Assembly (NCBI RefSeq): GCF_001418255.1
Contig: NZ_LIPV01000007.1
Span: 62,001-126,000 of the forward strand
Direction of reading: 5' to 3'
Origin: Thiomonas bhubaneswarensis
Lineage (GTDB): Bacteria; Pseudomonadota; Gammaproteobacteria; Burkholderiales; Burkholderiaceae_C
Length of the DNA: 64,000 nucleotides
In this document: positions 20,113 through 32,531 of the stretch, in pieces
Layout: every line of letters begins with the position of its first letter
Position numbering within the stretch: the stretch's first letter is position 1
Translations under genes and position numbers: made by a program
Notes under the pieces: generated by a model
What the model was told of the DNA's origin: nothing
Seen by the model: only the letters and a program-made list of their open reading frames with translations
Database searches by the model: none

Positions 20113-21405
20113 TCAGGCCGCGATCTTTTCGGCCATGACACGGGCGGCGTCCAGGCCCCACGGCGGCATCTTGCCCTTGGAGCGGAAGAACAGATTTTTG
20201 TACTGCATCTTCAGCATGTAGGGAATGTGGCCGAGCTTGAGCACCTGGGTATCGCCGCCGAACCAGGAGTTCGAGCGGATGTAGAAGGCCTGGTTGTTGC
20301 CGATGTCGCCGATGCAATAGACCACCGGCTGCAATGCCTCGTCGGCCTGTTCGGCGGTGAGGCGCTTCATGTCCTTGGCGATCTGCTTGCCGACGATTTC
20401 GGTCTGCTGGTGGCCGATGGCGCCGAGTTTGGGCACGGTGACCGCCGCACTGTCGCCCGCGGCGAAGACGGTCGGGTACTTGGGATTGCGCATCAGCAGA
20501 TCGGTGATGATGAAACCCTCGCTGTCACTGATCGGCAAGCCCTTGAGAAAGGCATGCGGCACCCAGTCGGGGAAGATGATTTTCAGCTCCGCCTCGACCG
20601 ACTGACCATTGGCGAATTCAACGCCATCGGCGGTCAGGCGCTTGATGTCGTGGGTTTTGTTCATGTAGTGAAAGCCCATGCCGCTGGCGATGTCGAGCAA
20701 CTGGCCGACAACTTTTTCGCCGGCATCCTCCGCAATCAGCGCCGCCGGCGTGAACACGGTGATCTTGTCGGGGCCACCCTTGCCCTGCTGCCCAAGCCAG
20801 GTGGCGCAGGCCAGCATGGTTTCGACCGGCGGGCCTTCGCAGGCCGCTTCCGCCGCAGGAATGCTGCCGCCCGGATACGGTGCCAGCCCCTTGGCGCCAT
20901 CGCCCTGGCTGAACCGCGCTGAACCGATGGCGATGGGACCGCCCTTGTAGTCGTGCATCAAGAACTGGCGCAGCGCTTCGCCATAGGTGTTGTCGGTCAC
21001 GGTGTGGCCGAACTGGGCGAAACCTTCGATCTTGTCGAAGGCCAGTCGGTTGCCCAGCGCCACCACCAGATAGTCATAGGTCGTGGAAGTCGGGGCTGCG
21101 CCCGGTCGTTCGCTCGGCACGTAGTCCACCCGCTTGGCGTCCACATCGAGCGCGGTGACCTCGCCCTGGATGAAGCCCGCGCCGATGTCGTGCAAGGGCT
21201 CCAGGATGTCCATGGTCATGGTCAACTGCGGGTTGCGGTTCTCGAAGACCTCGGCCGGGATGTTGGGCACATACAGCAGGTAAGGCTTGCGGTCGATCAC
21301 GGTGATGTCGACGCTGTCGCCTGCGTATTTGCGAATCTCCTGCGCACTGCCCAGGCCGGCAAAGTTGCCGCCCAGAATCAGAACCCGTGGTTTGGCTGCA
21401 CTCAT
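20113..21405 (-). CDS. FAD-dependent oxidoreductase, sulfide:quinone oxidoreductase-like
   Basis: 430 aa. The N-terminal FAD-binding motif LILGGNFAGLGSAQEI, the TYDYLVVALGNRL segment and the second FAD motif TVFAAGDSAAV place it in the SQR/flavocytochrome c flavoprotein family. Members oxidise sulfide at the membrane and pass electrons to quinone. Only three cysteines were found: two in the EAACEGPPVETMLACATW region and one near the C-terminus (VVYCIGD). Equivalents of the Cys128 and Cys356 of A. ferrooxidans SQR are not evident, so the exact substrate is open. The ATG at 21405 has AGGAGA upstream. First gene of the sulfur cluster. Confidence 0.8.
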   Translation of the reverse strand: MSAAKPRVLILGGNFAGLGSAQEIRKYAGDSVDITVIDRKPYLLYVPNIPAEVFENRNPQLTMTMDILEPLHDIGAGFIQGEVTALDVDAKRVDYVPSERPGAAPTSTTYDYLVVALGNRLAFDKIEGFAQFGHTVTDNTYGEALRQFLMHDYKGGPIAIGSARFSQGDGAKGLAPYPGGSIPAAEAACEGPPVETMLACATWLGQQGKGGPDKITVFTPAALIAEDAGEKVVGQLLDIASGMGFHYMNKTHDIKRLTADGVEFANGQSVEAELKIIFPDWVPHAFLKGLPISDSEGFIITDLLMRNPKYPTVFAAGDSAAVTVPKLGAIGHQQTEIVGKQIAKDMKRLTAEQADEALQPVVYCIGDIGNNQAFYIRSNSWFGGDTQVLKLGHIPYMLKMQYKNLFFRSKGKMPPWGLDAARVMAEKIAA

Positions 21406-21508
21406 GGCGTTCTCCTCATCTGAGTTGTCAATCCGGGACCGGAGAAGCCCGCCCCCGAAGGTCCAACTCAACACCGCGAACGCCGCAGCATCGAGCCGAC
21501 CTGAATCG

Positions 21509-21537
21509 ACAATAGTCCAGCGAGTATGTCAACGCAA
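21509..21537 (-). promoter_or_regulatory. Candidate promoter of the sulfur oxidation cluster
   Basis: On the minus strand TTGCGT (-35-like), a 17-nt spacer and TATTGT (-10-like) lie about 105 nt before the flavoprotein ATG. A TTGACA overlaps the -35 but has no -10 at correct spacing. Assigned by eye only. Confidence 0.35.
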
Positions 21538-21580
21538 ACCAAATATCGGATTTATTGCATCTGTTTACAGGAACGACATT

Positions 21581-21623
21581 GATTCACCATTTCTCTGAAA
21601 AAGCACCGTGAATCTCAGAGAAA
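21581..21623. promoter_or_regulatory. Two interleaved inverted repeats upstream of the sulfur cluster
   Basis: Plus-strand order: GATTCAC (21581-21587), TTTCTCTGA (21590-21598), GTGAATC (21608-21614), TCAGAGAAA (21615-21623). Each pair is a perfect inverted repeat (7 and 9 bp), but they interleave, so the hairpins are mutually exclusive. They could be overlapping operator half-sites or alternative RNA structures between the thiDE stop and the sulfur cluster promoter. Confidence 0.5.
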
Positions 21624-21660
21624 TTTAATCTTTGAGTCGTAAAGCACCAACAGTGAGGCT

Positions 21661-23175
21661 TCAGACCATCGCCTGCGCCACCGCCTCGTCAGCGCAGGCG
21701 GGCCAGACGTGCAGCGCCTCGCGTACGGCGAGTCGCGGGTTGACCGCCTGCGTCACCGCGCTGACCACCGCAGCGCCCGACACGCCCGTGGCGCGCACGG
21801 CAGCCATCTGATCGAGGCCGATGCCGCCAATGGCGACCGCCGGGTAACGCGGCGACAGCCACTGCCGCCACTGGGCCAGCCGCTCCAGTCCCAGCGGCCG
21901 ATAGGGCATGGCCTTGAGCGTGGTGGGAAAGACCGGCCCGAGGGCGATGTACGACGGCCGCAGGGCGTGGGCGCGCGCCATTTCGGCAGGCGTGTGGGTG
22001 CTCAGGCCGAGACGCAGCCCGGCCACATGAATGGCAGGCAGGTCGGCGGTGTGCACGTCATCCTGCCCGAGATGCACGCCGTAGGCACCGACCTCGATGG
22101 CCTCGCGCCAATGATCGTTGATGAAGAGCTGCGTGCCCGGCACCTCGCGTGCGGCCTGCACCGCCGTGCGGATCTGCATGCGCAGCGCGGCGCCCTCAAG
22201 CTCCTTGATGCGAAGCTGAATGGTGCAGACGCCCCACTCCAGCAGCCGCAGCACCCAGTCGGCGTCGGGTACGACGGGATAGAAGCCGATCTGCCCCGAA
22301 AGTCGGGCGAAATCGGGAGACGCCTCTTCGGACTGCCCAGGCAGGGGCTGCCACGGCAGATCGTCGCTGTCGGCCCGGGCGTCGGTACGGGTCATCGGCC
22401 GCCCCGGCCCGGCGGCGATCGCCTGATCGATCCCCGCGTGCACACGCAACTGAGCCTCTGCTGCGGCATCGAGCACACTCCAGCCCTCGGCCAAACGCGC
22501 CGCGCACACGCTTGCATGCACGCAACCCGACCCCTGCGCGCTGCGCGGCAGGCGACGGCTGACCAGCGGCAGCACCGTGCTGCGGGTGATGACCCAGTCG
22601 GTGCTGTGCGCGCCCCAGGCATTGCCGCCCTTGACCACCACGGTGCGGTGGGGCGCACCGGCTTCGAGCCAGCGACTGCGGATGGCGGTGACCCAGGCGG
22701 CTGGAGGCGGCCCCATGTCCCACACCGGCAGATCGAGCAAGGCGCTGGCTTCGGCACGATTGGGCGTGATGAGATCGGCGCGCTGGGCCAGACGCATGGC
22801 CAGCCCGCCGCCTTGCGCCTTGGTCCAGGGCTCGGCGCCGCCGACCAAGGTCAGTTGCGGATCCCACACCACCGGGCACTGACGAGACTCGACGAACTGC
22901 GCCACCTCCTCGGCCACGGCGGGATGACCGATCATGCCGATCTTGACCGCGGCGGGCTCGCCGTCTGCGAGCAGGGTGCGCAGGCTGTCGCGCACGATGC
23001 CGACCTCGGCCGCCTGCACGGCCTGCGCGCCGTAGGAGTTCTGCGCCGTCATGGCCGTGACGATGCTGGCACCGCGCCAGCCCAAGGCTCGCCAGGTCGC
23101 CAGATCCGCTGCGAGTCCGGCGCCTCCTGCGGGGTCGTGGCCGGCAATGGTGAGGAGATAAGGGGTTGTTGTCAT
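21661..23175 (-). CDS. thiDE: Bifunctional HMP/HMP-P kinase and thiamine-phosphate synthase (ThiD-ThiE fusion)
   Basis: 504 aa. Residues about 1-265 are ThiD (TIAGHDPAGGAGLAAD, WDPQLT, and the GSGCVHAS anion hole), phosphorylating hydroxymethylpyrimidine. Residues about 295-495 are ThiE (QLRIKE, FINDHWREAIEVGAYGVHLGQDD, ALGPVFPTTLK, AIGGIG), joining HMP-PP and thiazole phosphate to thiamine phosphate. The ThiE-ThiD fusion exists in other bacteria in either order. It lies apart from the thiC operon, with two unrelated genes between, and no TPP riboswitch is visible in front of it. Confidence 0.92.
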   Translation of the reverse strand: MTTTPYLLTIAGHDPAGGAGLAADLATWRALGWRGASIVTAMTAQNSYGAQAVQAAEVGIVRDSLRTLLADGEPAAVKIGMIGHPAVAEEVAQFVESRQCPVVWDPQLTLVGGAEPWTKAQGGGLAMRLAQRADLITPNRAEASALLDLPVWDMGPPPAAWVTAIRSRWLEAGAPHRTVVVKGGNAWGAHSTDWVITRSTVLPLVSRRLPRSAQGSGCVHASVCAARLAEGWSVLDAAAEAQLRVHAGIDQAIAAGPGRPMTRTDARADSDDLPWQPLPGQSEEASPDFARLSGQIGFYPVVPDADWVLRLLEWGVCTIQLRIKELEGAALRMQIRTAVQAAREVPGTQLFINDHWREAIEVGAYGVHLGQDDVHTADLPAIHVAGLRLGLSTHTPAEMARAHALRPSYIALGPVFPTTLKAMPYRPLGLERLAQWRQWLSPRYPAVAIGGIGLDQMAAVRATGVSGAAVVSAVTQAVNPRLAVREALHVWPACADEAVAQAMV

Positions 23176-23309
23176 GTTCGAATTCTCCCTGTTCGCTGCA
23201 GTGTAAGGATGTCGCGCGGGATCGATTCCGTTGTTTTGTTACCCTGGGCTTACACACCGCAGCGCAACTCCGCTGTCAACGTTTCGTCTGACCTCGCGTT
23301 GGAATCCCC

Positions 23310-23933
23310 ATGAAACCTCATCTCGTAGTCTCCTCTCTCCTCCTGAGCACGTGTGCATGGGCATTGCCTGCACACGCCGAAGGCCCTCCCGTCAGCGTGC
23401 AGTTCACCATAGGCACGCCGCCTCCGCCACCGCCCGTGTATGTGGCTCCGCAGCCCGTCTATGCACCCCCGCCCGTGGTCGTGGCCGCGCCGCCGACCAT
23501 GGTGTGGCTGCCCGAGTTCAGCGGCTATGTCGCACTTGGCGTGTCGCAGCCCTTGTTTTTCCTCGGCGGGGTGTACTACTACAACAGCGGCGGGCGCTGG
23601 TACACCGGCCCGCATTACGGCGGCCCATGGCATCCTGCCAAGCGCATCCCTCCTGGACTGCGCAAGTTCCGCGACCACGACTGGGAGCGTGCCCAGTACC
23701 GCGCGCAGCGCTACGACCGTGATCCGCACTGGAAGCGGTTTCGTGCCGAGGGCGGCGTTCGGCCCGGGCCAGAGGGCTCGCCCTATCGCCCAGGCCCGCC
23801 GCAACATGGTCCTCAAGGCGGTCCTCCCGGCCATTACCCCGATCAGCGCCCGGGTGAAGGCCACGGTAACGGCCACGGAAATGGACATGGTCACGGTCGG
23901 CCTGACAACGGCAACCGTTACGACCGGCCCTGA
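23310..23933 (+). CDS. Secreted proline-rich protein with His/Gly tail
   Basis: 207 aa. A clean signal peptide ends at HA-E near residue 24. A Pro/Val-rich segment follows (six consecutive prolines near 37-43), then an aromatic patch (YYYNSGGRWYTGPHYGG) and a basic region, and the C-terminus carries a GHGNGHGNGHGHG repeat that may bind metal. Similar small periplasmic proteins are common in betaproteobacteria without known function. It interrupts the thiamine loci on the opposite strand. Confidence 0.65.
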   Translation: MKPHLVVSSLLLSTCAWALPAHAEGPPVSVQFTIGTPPPPPPVYVAPQPVYAPPPVVVAAPPTMVWLPEFSGYVALGVSQPLFFLGGVYYYNSGGRWYTGPHYGGPWHPAKRIPPGLRKFRDHDWERAQYRAQRYDRDPHWKRFRAEGGVRPGPEGSPYRPGPPQHGPQGGPPGHYPDQRPGEGHGNGHGNGHGHGRPDNGNRYDRP

Positions 23934-23944
23934 GCCTTGGCCCT

Positions 23945-23975
23945 TGCGTCCGGTCGCATGACCGGGCCGGACGCA
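23945..23975. terminator. Hairpin between convergent genes
   Basis: TGCGTCCGG and CCGGACGCA form a 9-bp stem with a 13-nt loop just after the proline-rich protein stop and before the TMEM175 stop on the other strand. There is no T tract, so it is a possible bidirectional termination or 3'-end protection structure. Confidence 0.4.
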
Positions 23976-23997
23976 GACAGCGCGGCTGAACATGGGG

Positions 23998-24576
23998 TCA
24001 GTGCCCAATGAGCGAGCGCTCGATGCGGCGATCGGGCACCAGCCAGAGCAAGGCCACGGCCACGTAAAGCGCGAGTGACAGCCACGGCTGCCACAGCGTG
24101 AGTCCAATGCCCACGACATAGAGCACGGGCGACAGCTTGCCCTTCCAATCCCGCCCCACAGCGCGCTGCAGCAGCGAATGCACGCCCTGCGCCGCGATCA
24201 AGGTGTTTTTCAGCATCCAGTAGGCCAGCGCCGCCATGAGCAAGACCACGCCGTAGACCGCAGCGGGCCATGCGGCGAAGTGGTTCTCGCCCATCCAGCC
24301 GGTGACGAAGGGAAACAGCGACAGCCAGAACAGCAGGTGCAGGTTGGCCCACAGCACGCCACCGTTCACCTTGTCGGATGCGTGAAACATGTGGTGGTGG
24401 TTGTTCCAGTAAATGCCCACGTAGACGAAGCTGAGCACATAGCTGAGAAAGACCGGCCAGAGCGGCAGCAAGGCTTCGACTTGCTCGCCATGCGGCACTT
24501 TCAGTTCGAGCACCATGATGGTGATAATGATGGCGAACACGCCATCGCTGAAGGCTTCGACACGTCCTCTTTCCAT
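23998..24576 (-). CDS. TMEM175/DUF1211-type potassium channel-like membrane protein
   Basis: 192 aa with about five or six hydrophobic helices. The first helix has the family signature [24 protein letters not shown], whose FSD motif is conserved in bacterial TMEM175 K+ channels. The ATG is two bases after the thiG stop, so it is probably co-transcribed with thiC-thiO-thiS-thiG, although no role in thiamine synthesis is known. The membrane topology beyond the signature is inferred from hydrophobicity. Confidence 0.82.
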   Translation of the reverse strand: MERGRVEAFSDGVFAIIITIMVLELKVPHGEQVEALLPLWPVFLSYVLSFVYVGIYWNNHHHMFHASDKVNGGVLWANLHLLFWLSLFPFVTGWMGENHFAAWPAAVYGVVLLMAALAYWMLKNTLIAAQGVHSLLQRAVGRDWKGKLSPVLYVVGIGLTLWQPWLSLALYVAVALLWLVPDRRIERSLIGH

Positions 24577-24578
24577 GC

Positions 24579-25439
24579 TCAGCTTCCCGTCTGGTGCCAG
24601 AACGGCACGCCCACCATGGGCGTCGAGGCCTGGGCCACCTCGCGGGTGCGCATGGGCAGCGCGCGGTGGGCCAGGCGGCCAGCCTGCACGCCCAGGGCAA
24701 AAGCGCGCGCCATGGCCACGGGGTCACCAGCCTCGGCCACGGCGGTGTTGACCAGCACGGCGTCATAGCCCAGTTCCATCACCTGCGCGGCATGGTGGGG
24801 CGTGCCGATGCCGGCATCGACCACCAGCACGCTGTCGGGCAGGCGCTCGCGCAGGGTGCGCAGCGCCGGCAGGTTGCGCGGCCCGGCGCCGGTGCCGATG
24901 GGTGCGGCCCAGGGCATGATGGCGGCCACCCCGGCGTCTCGCAGCTTCATCGCCGTCACGAGATCGTCGGTGGTGTAGGCAAACACGGCAAAGCCCTCGC
25001 GCACCAGAGTCTGCGCCGCCGCCACGGTGCCCCAGGGATCGGGCTGCAGGGTGTAGTCGTCGCCGATGACTTCGAGCTTGATCCAGGGCGTGTCGAAGAT
25101 CTCTCGCGCCATATGAGCCAGCGTGACGGCTTCGTCGGCGCTGTGGCAGCCCGCGGTGTTGGGCAGCAGGTGACACCCGAGCGAGCGAATGCGTTGCCAC
25201 CAGGGCTGCCCGGCCTGGCTCTGCGGTGCCAGACGCCGAAGCGACACGGTGAGCACCTCGGTCTGCGCGGCCATGACGGCATCGGCCAGCACGCTGGGCG
25301 ACGGATAGCGCGCCGTGCCGAGAAACAGGCGGCTGTTCAGCGACACGCCGCCCACCTGCAACGGATCGGGCTGCGTCAGCAGGGGCGAGCCTGCAAAGGG
25401 TGGGTTCATGGTGCCTGGCGTCGAATCGTTCCCGTCCAT
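24579..25439 (-). CDS. thiG: Thiazole synthase ThiG
   Basis: 286 aa. ThiG condenses deoxyxylulose phosphate, dehydroglycine and ThiS thiocarboxylate into the thiazole ring. The FLGTARYPS start, the Schiff-base lysine in [10 protein letters not shown] and the [26 protein letters not shown] phosphate-binding region are intact. It has an N-terminal extension of about 25 residues. It starts one base after the thiS stop. Confidence 0.95.
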   Translation of the reverse strand: MDGNDSTPGTMNPPFAGSPLLTQPDPLQVGGVSLNSRLFLGTARYPSPSVLADAVMAAQTEVLTVSLRRLAPQSQAGQPWWQRIRSLGCHLLPNTAGCHSADEAVTLAHMAREIFDTPWIKLEVIGDDYTLQPDPWGTVAAAQTLVREGFAVFAYTTDDLVTAMKLRDAGVAAIMPWAAPIGTGAGPRNLPALRTLRERLPDSVLVVDAGIGTPHHAAQVMELGYDAVLVNTAVAEAGDPVAMARAFALGVQAGRLAHRALPMRTREVAQASTPMVGVPFWHQTGS

Positions 25440-25440
25440 C

Positions 25441-25670
25441 TCAGCCTCCCACCACGGGGCAGACGACCTCGATGTGATCGTCGGCCTGGAGCTTTTTTTC
25501 GGCCCAGCGGTCTCGCGGTACGAACTGCTGGTTCACGGCGCAGGCCATGGCCCGGGTCGTGTCGTAACCATGCTCGGCGAGCAACTCGGCCAGTGTGGCG
25601 CAATGGGTGGCCAGGGCCTGGCCATTGAGTTGCAAGGGCAAGGCGGATCGGGGTTCGGTCGAGGACGGGC

Positions 25671-25674
<4 letters not shown>
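25441..25674 (-). CDS. thiS: Sulfur carrier protein ThiS
   Basis: 77 aa ubiquitin-like sulfur carrier ending in the required Gly-Gly (CPVVGG), whose terminus is adenylated and thiocarboxylated as sulfur donor for ThiG. The N-terminal 12 residues extend beyond usual ThiS (about 66 aa). The ATG at 25674 overlaps the thiO stop (ATGA). A longer upstream reading overlapping thiO out of frame is a shadow. Confidence 0.93.
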
Positions 25675-28826
<3,152 letters not shown>

Positions 28827-28856
<30 letters not shown>

Positions 28857-30692
28857 AAGCTCGGGCGCAGTATAGGCGCTGCCAAGGCCGGGTAACTGCC
28901 GACCTGCGGTATAACTGCGACGGTCGATGAACAGACTGTGCCCCGGGGTCTGCTTGGCGGCCTTTTTCAGCTCCACCAGCACCGCCGCCAGTTCGCGGTG
29001 CGACTCGAACGTGCCGGGCTGCACCTGCAGCGCGCCGATCGACAGGGTAGGCAGGGTGAAGAACTGGCGTTCACCACGGCGGTTCTCCGCCTCGTAGCCA
29101 CCCTTTTTCAGCGCATCGTCGGTGAAGCAGCAGCGCGAATCCTGGTCGAAACGCTGCAGTGCCGCCCGCAGCCGCTCGGGCATGTCCTCGCCCAGCCCCA
29201 GCACGATGAAATCGTCTCCGCCGACATGGCCGACGAAATCCTCCGCGCCGGAAAACACCGCCTGCAAGGCCTTGGCCACTTGCAGAATGAGTTCGTCGCC
29301 CATCCGATAGCCGTAGGCGTCGTTGAAGGGCTTGAAGTGGTCGAGATCGCAGTAGGCCGCCGTGAAGGCGATCTCGCGTTCGAGCAGGCGGTCGATGTGG
29401 TCGTTGATCGGCACATTGCCCGGCAGCAGCGACAGCGGGTTGGCATAGCGCGCGGCCTGCATCTGGAATTCGGTGACCAGTCGCAGCAGATCGCCGACCA
29501 GGAGCAGGCCACGGTAGTGGCCGTTTTCGGTCATCAGCACGCCCTCGGTGGCATGGCGATAGCTGGAATCGGCGATCAGGTCGCTGGCCTGTTGCAGCGA
29601 GCTTTTGATGTCCAGCCGCAGCACGTCGCTGCTCATCACCAGCGCGCAGGGCTTGTTGCCCAGCAGGTCGCGCACATGCGGACGCCACAGCCGATCGGCC
29701 AGCACGTAGCGGTTGAGTATGCCCAGCGCCATGCCCTGAGCATCGACCACGGGCACTGACATCAGGTCCGGCTGCTTGTCAAAGCGGCGTAGCAGTTCCT
29801 CCAGCCGGGTCTGCGGCGCCACCGGAGCGATGGCCCGCGCCAGACCCAGCGCTGAGCGCTCGATGCTGGTCTGCGTTGCGCGCATCGGGCTGCCTGGCTT
29901 AGCGCCTTCCACCGCCTCGACCACGACATGATTCAGGTCGAGCGCCGGTTGCGCCACCGGCCGGGCGATGGCGTAGCCCTGCGCCATCGGCACCCCGGCT
30001 GCACGCAGCGCCTGCAGATCGCGCAGGTGTTCCACGCCCTCAGCGATGACCCAGGAACGGCTGGCCTCGGCCAGAGTCAGCACCGAGCGCACGAAGGCCG
30101 ACTTGATCGGGTCTTCCGCCATGCCATCGATGAACTCGCGGTCGATCTTGAGGTAGCGGGGCTGCAGGCGCTGCCACAGGCGCAGTCGGCCGTAGCCCTG
30201 GCCGATATCGTCCAGCGCGAGCGCGAAGCCCAGACGGTTGAGGGTCTGCGCTTCCTCGAACGCACGGGTGTCCACCTGCAGATCGTCGGTCTCCAGAAGC
30301 TCGAACACCAGCCGCGACGGCTCCAGTCCAAGGCTCTGCAGGTGGTCGAGCATGTCCTCGCTCGACAGCCAACCTGCGTCGAACAGGGTCTGGCTCACGT
30401 TGAGAAACAGCAAGCCCGGAAGCGCCTGGCGGGAAAAGGTCTCCAGCGCGGTCAGCACGCAGCGCCGGTCGAGTTCGGCCAGGCGACCGAGTTCCCGCGC
30501 CGCGGCGAACAGCGCAGCGGGCGCGTGCAACGGCGTCCCCTCAGGCCCTCGAACCAGCGCCTCGAAGCCGTGGATCACCCGTCCGCGCAAATCCGCAATG
30601 GGTTGAAACACCACGCTCAGCGCGTGATCGCGCAACAGTCGATCGAGCAGGATGGCCTGGAAATCGGGCAGGCTGGAAGGTGAGGTCAGCAT
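28827..30692 (-). CDS. EAL/GGDEF cyclic-di-GMP signalling protein with a CBS-like middle region
   Basis: 621 aa. The N-terminal EAL domain (about 15-250) keeps the catalytic pattern: EAL 44-46, NVS 98-100, E131, DDIGQGYG 161-168, KID 182-184 and EGVE 218-221, so it may be an active phosphodiesterase. Residues about 270-400 resemble paired CBS repeats. The GGDEF domain has GGDDF at 491-495 in place of GG(D/E)EF, so cyclase activity is doubtful. No membrane segment is visible. The last codons and the TGA stop lie inside the thiC riboswitch aptamer. Confidence 0.88.
28869..28874 (-). promoter_or_regulatory. -10 element of the candidate thiC promoter
   Basis: TATACT on the minus strand would place a start about 7 nt downstream, just before the aptamer's first base. 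It lies inside the coding region of the upstream EAL/GGDEF gene. No good -35 is seen, so the assignment rests on position and the -10 alone. Confidence 0.35.
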
Positions 30693-30813
30693 GGAACGGG
30701 CGCGGGTCGGCGTGAGGCCGAAAGACGGCCTCGCTTTTTATGAAATTTTCGTGAAAACTCAGTGACACTTGCGCGACACGCTGGCGGCAGCCGACGCCCG
30801 TCGCGCCGTTGCG

Positions 30814-31806
30814 TCACCCCAACGGCCGAGTGCGATGAGTCGGCATGTCCGCTCTTCTGGGCAGAGTCTGCAAGGGCAAGGGGCCGCGCAATTGGCGCAG
30901 CAGCGCACGCAGATAGGCCGGCGCCCCATGCATCTCGCCGGGCTGCGCGGCGGCGGGCAGCGCGTTCCACGGCAGGGCGGGATGGCGATGGTGCACCGCA
31001 TGCAGGTTGAAATGCAGGATCAGCCGCGAGGCCCAGCGTGGCAAGCGCAGGTTGAGGGCATGGCGCACGTCGTCCCCCGGCGCATGCAAGGGGGTGGCGT
31101 AGTGGTAGGCGTTGTCGGTAAGCGAGATCAGCAGTCCGCGCCCCATCAGCGCGAGCACGAGCAGCCACAGCGCCCCGGTCTGCAGGTACAGGACGCTGCC
31201 GGTCGCGATGAGCGCGAACGACAACAGGCTGTCGATGCGCATCGTGCGCAGCACCTCGGGCGTGAGCAACTGGCGCTGCACGCTGTCGGTCAGGGCGGGC
31301 AGGCCTTCTTCGGTCGGCAGGCGCCGCAGCAAGGCCAGCACCGCCTGGCGGGGCAGCCAGACCAGCAGCAGCGCAGCCACTTCGCCGAAGTAAAGCCCAC
31401 CGAGCAGATGCAGGTAATAACGCACGCGAACCACGGCGGAGCGGTTCTCTGCGGGGTCGTACACCTCGGTGCGGTCGAGCGCGGTGCGATTGAACTGGTG
31501 ATGTTTCAGATGCCCAAAGCGCAGCACCGCAAACGGCGCGGGAAAGCCGATTGCCAGCAATCGGGAGAGCGCATCATTGACCGCACGGCGCGGGTGCAGC
31601 ACGGCGTGAATGCCTTCGTGCATCACCGACCACAGCGTGGTGGTGGCCAGTACCAGCGGGAGCAACGTCCACGCCAGAAGCGGGGCATTGGGCAGCGCCA
31701 ACGGCAGCCCCAGCCATAGCCAGAGATTCAGGCCGACGCCGCCTGCAACCAGCAGCAGGTTGGTGCGCACGGCAATGTGGCGTTGGGGTGCGTCGGGTCG
31801 GTTCAT
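30814..31806 (-). CDS. Fatty acid desaturase family protein
   Basis: 330 aa integral membrane protein. The three histidine boxes that bind the di-iron centre are visible: HEGIH (63-67), HLKHH (99-103) and HAVHH (about 266-270). Hydrophobic stretches lie around 13-60, 123-150 and 200-230. The substrate is not predictable; related proteins include acyl-lipid desaturases and beta-carotene ketolase-like enzymes. Monocistronic by position. Confidence 0.85.
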   Translation of the reverse strand: MNRPDAPQRHIAVRTNLLLVAGGVGLNLWLWLGLPLALPNAPLLAWTLLPLVLATTTLWSVMHEGIHAVLHPRRAVNDALSRLLAIGFPAPFAVLRFGHLKHHQFNRTALDRTEVYDPAENRSAVVRVRYYLHLLGGLYFGEVAALLLVWLPRQAVLALLRRLPTEEGLPALTDSVQRQLLTPEVLRTMRIDSLLSFALIATGSVLYLQTGALWLLVLALMGRGLLISLTDNAYHYATPLHAPGDDVRHALNLRLPRWASRLILHFNLHAVHHRHPALPWNALPAAAQPGEMHGAPAYLRALLRQLRGPLPLQTLPRRADMPTHRTRPLG

Positions 31807-31877
31807 CTTGATGCGGGATGGCCCCTAGCATTTTGACCGCGCCAGATGTCAACGCTGCGACAGCGCCGTGCCGCGTA

Positions 31878-32468
31878 TCAGTCCTTTTGCAAGGCCCGCG
31901 CCAGCCCTGCCAGGGCATCGAGCACGCCCTGCACACCTTGCGCGGCGCGGGGATCGCGCAGGGCGCCCTGCTCGTCGAAGGCTTCGTGCGCGCGGCCCAG
32001 GGCGTATTGCTGCGGAATCACCAGCATGGCAAAGGCCATCTGCAGGTATTGCCGCAGCGCATTCATCGCCCGCAGCCCGCCCAGTGCCCCCGGCGAGGAC
32101 GAGAGCAGCGCCACCGGCTTGTTCGCCGTGACCGCCAGCCCGGCCGGCTGCTCGCCCGCGGGAATGCGCGACAGCCAGTCGAAGGCGTTGATCACCAGAG
32201 GGGTTGGAAAGCCGTTGTATTCCGGTGTGACCACAAGCACGGCGTCGCTGTCGATCAGGGCTGCGCGCAGGGCCAGCGCGCCCGCGGGCACGCCCTGCGC
32301 CGCTTCGAGATCGCCGTCGTACAGCGGCAGCGCCAGTGCGCGCAGGTCGAACAGGCGGGGCTGCATGCCGCAGGCCGGTGCCAGGTTCGCAGCGCTGGCG
32401 GCTAGTCGGCCGCTGAGAGCACCGGCGCGCACGCTGCCGGGGAGGATGAGAAGTCGCAGACTGTTCAT
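31878..32468 (-). CDS. NADPH-dependent FMN reductase family protein
   Basis: 196 aa flavodoxin-like reductase. The FMN phosphate loop LPGSVRAGALS, the TPEYNGFPTPLVINAFDW motif and SSSPGALGG are characteristic of the YieF/ChrR/ArsH-like quinone and chromate reductases. ATG 32468 was chosen; an upstream TTG in frame adds ten residues without family support. It follows the pirin gene by 63 nt and is probably co-transcribed, suggesting defence against quinones or electrophiles. Confidence 0.87.
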   Translation of the reverse strand: MNSLRLLILPGSVRAGALSGRLAASAANLAPACGMQPRLFDLRALALPLYDGDLEAAQGVPAGALALRAALIDSDAVLVVTPEYNGFPTPLVINAFDWLSRIPAGEQPAGLAVTANKPVALLSSSPGALGGLRAMNALRQYLQMAFAMLVIPQQYALGRAHEAFDEQGALRDPRAAQGVQGVLDALAGLARALQKD

Positions 32469-32531
32469 GGGGATCGAACTCCGGGTGGTGTCAGACAAGG
32501 CCGACCCCGGATCGCTCCAGGGCCGGTCGGC

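Noticed and set aside
21581-21623. H-type pseudoknot from the interleaved repeats
   Set aside because: On the minus strand the loops would be 0, 9 and 2 nt, too short to span a 9-bp stem; alternative hairpins or operators are more plausible.
23176-23309. A second TPP riboswitch in front of thiDE
   Set aside because: No CTGAGA or GAACCTGAT-like aptamer elements are present in this gap.
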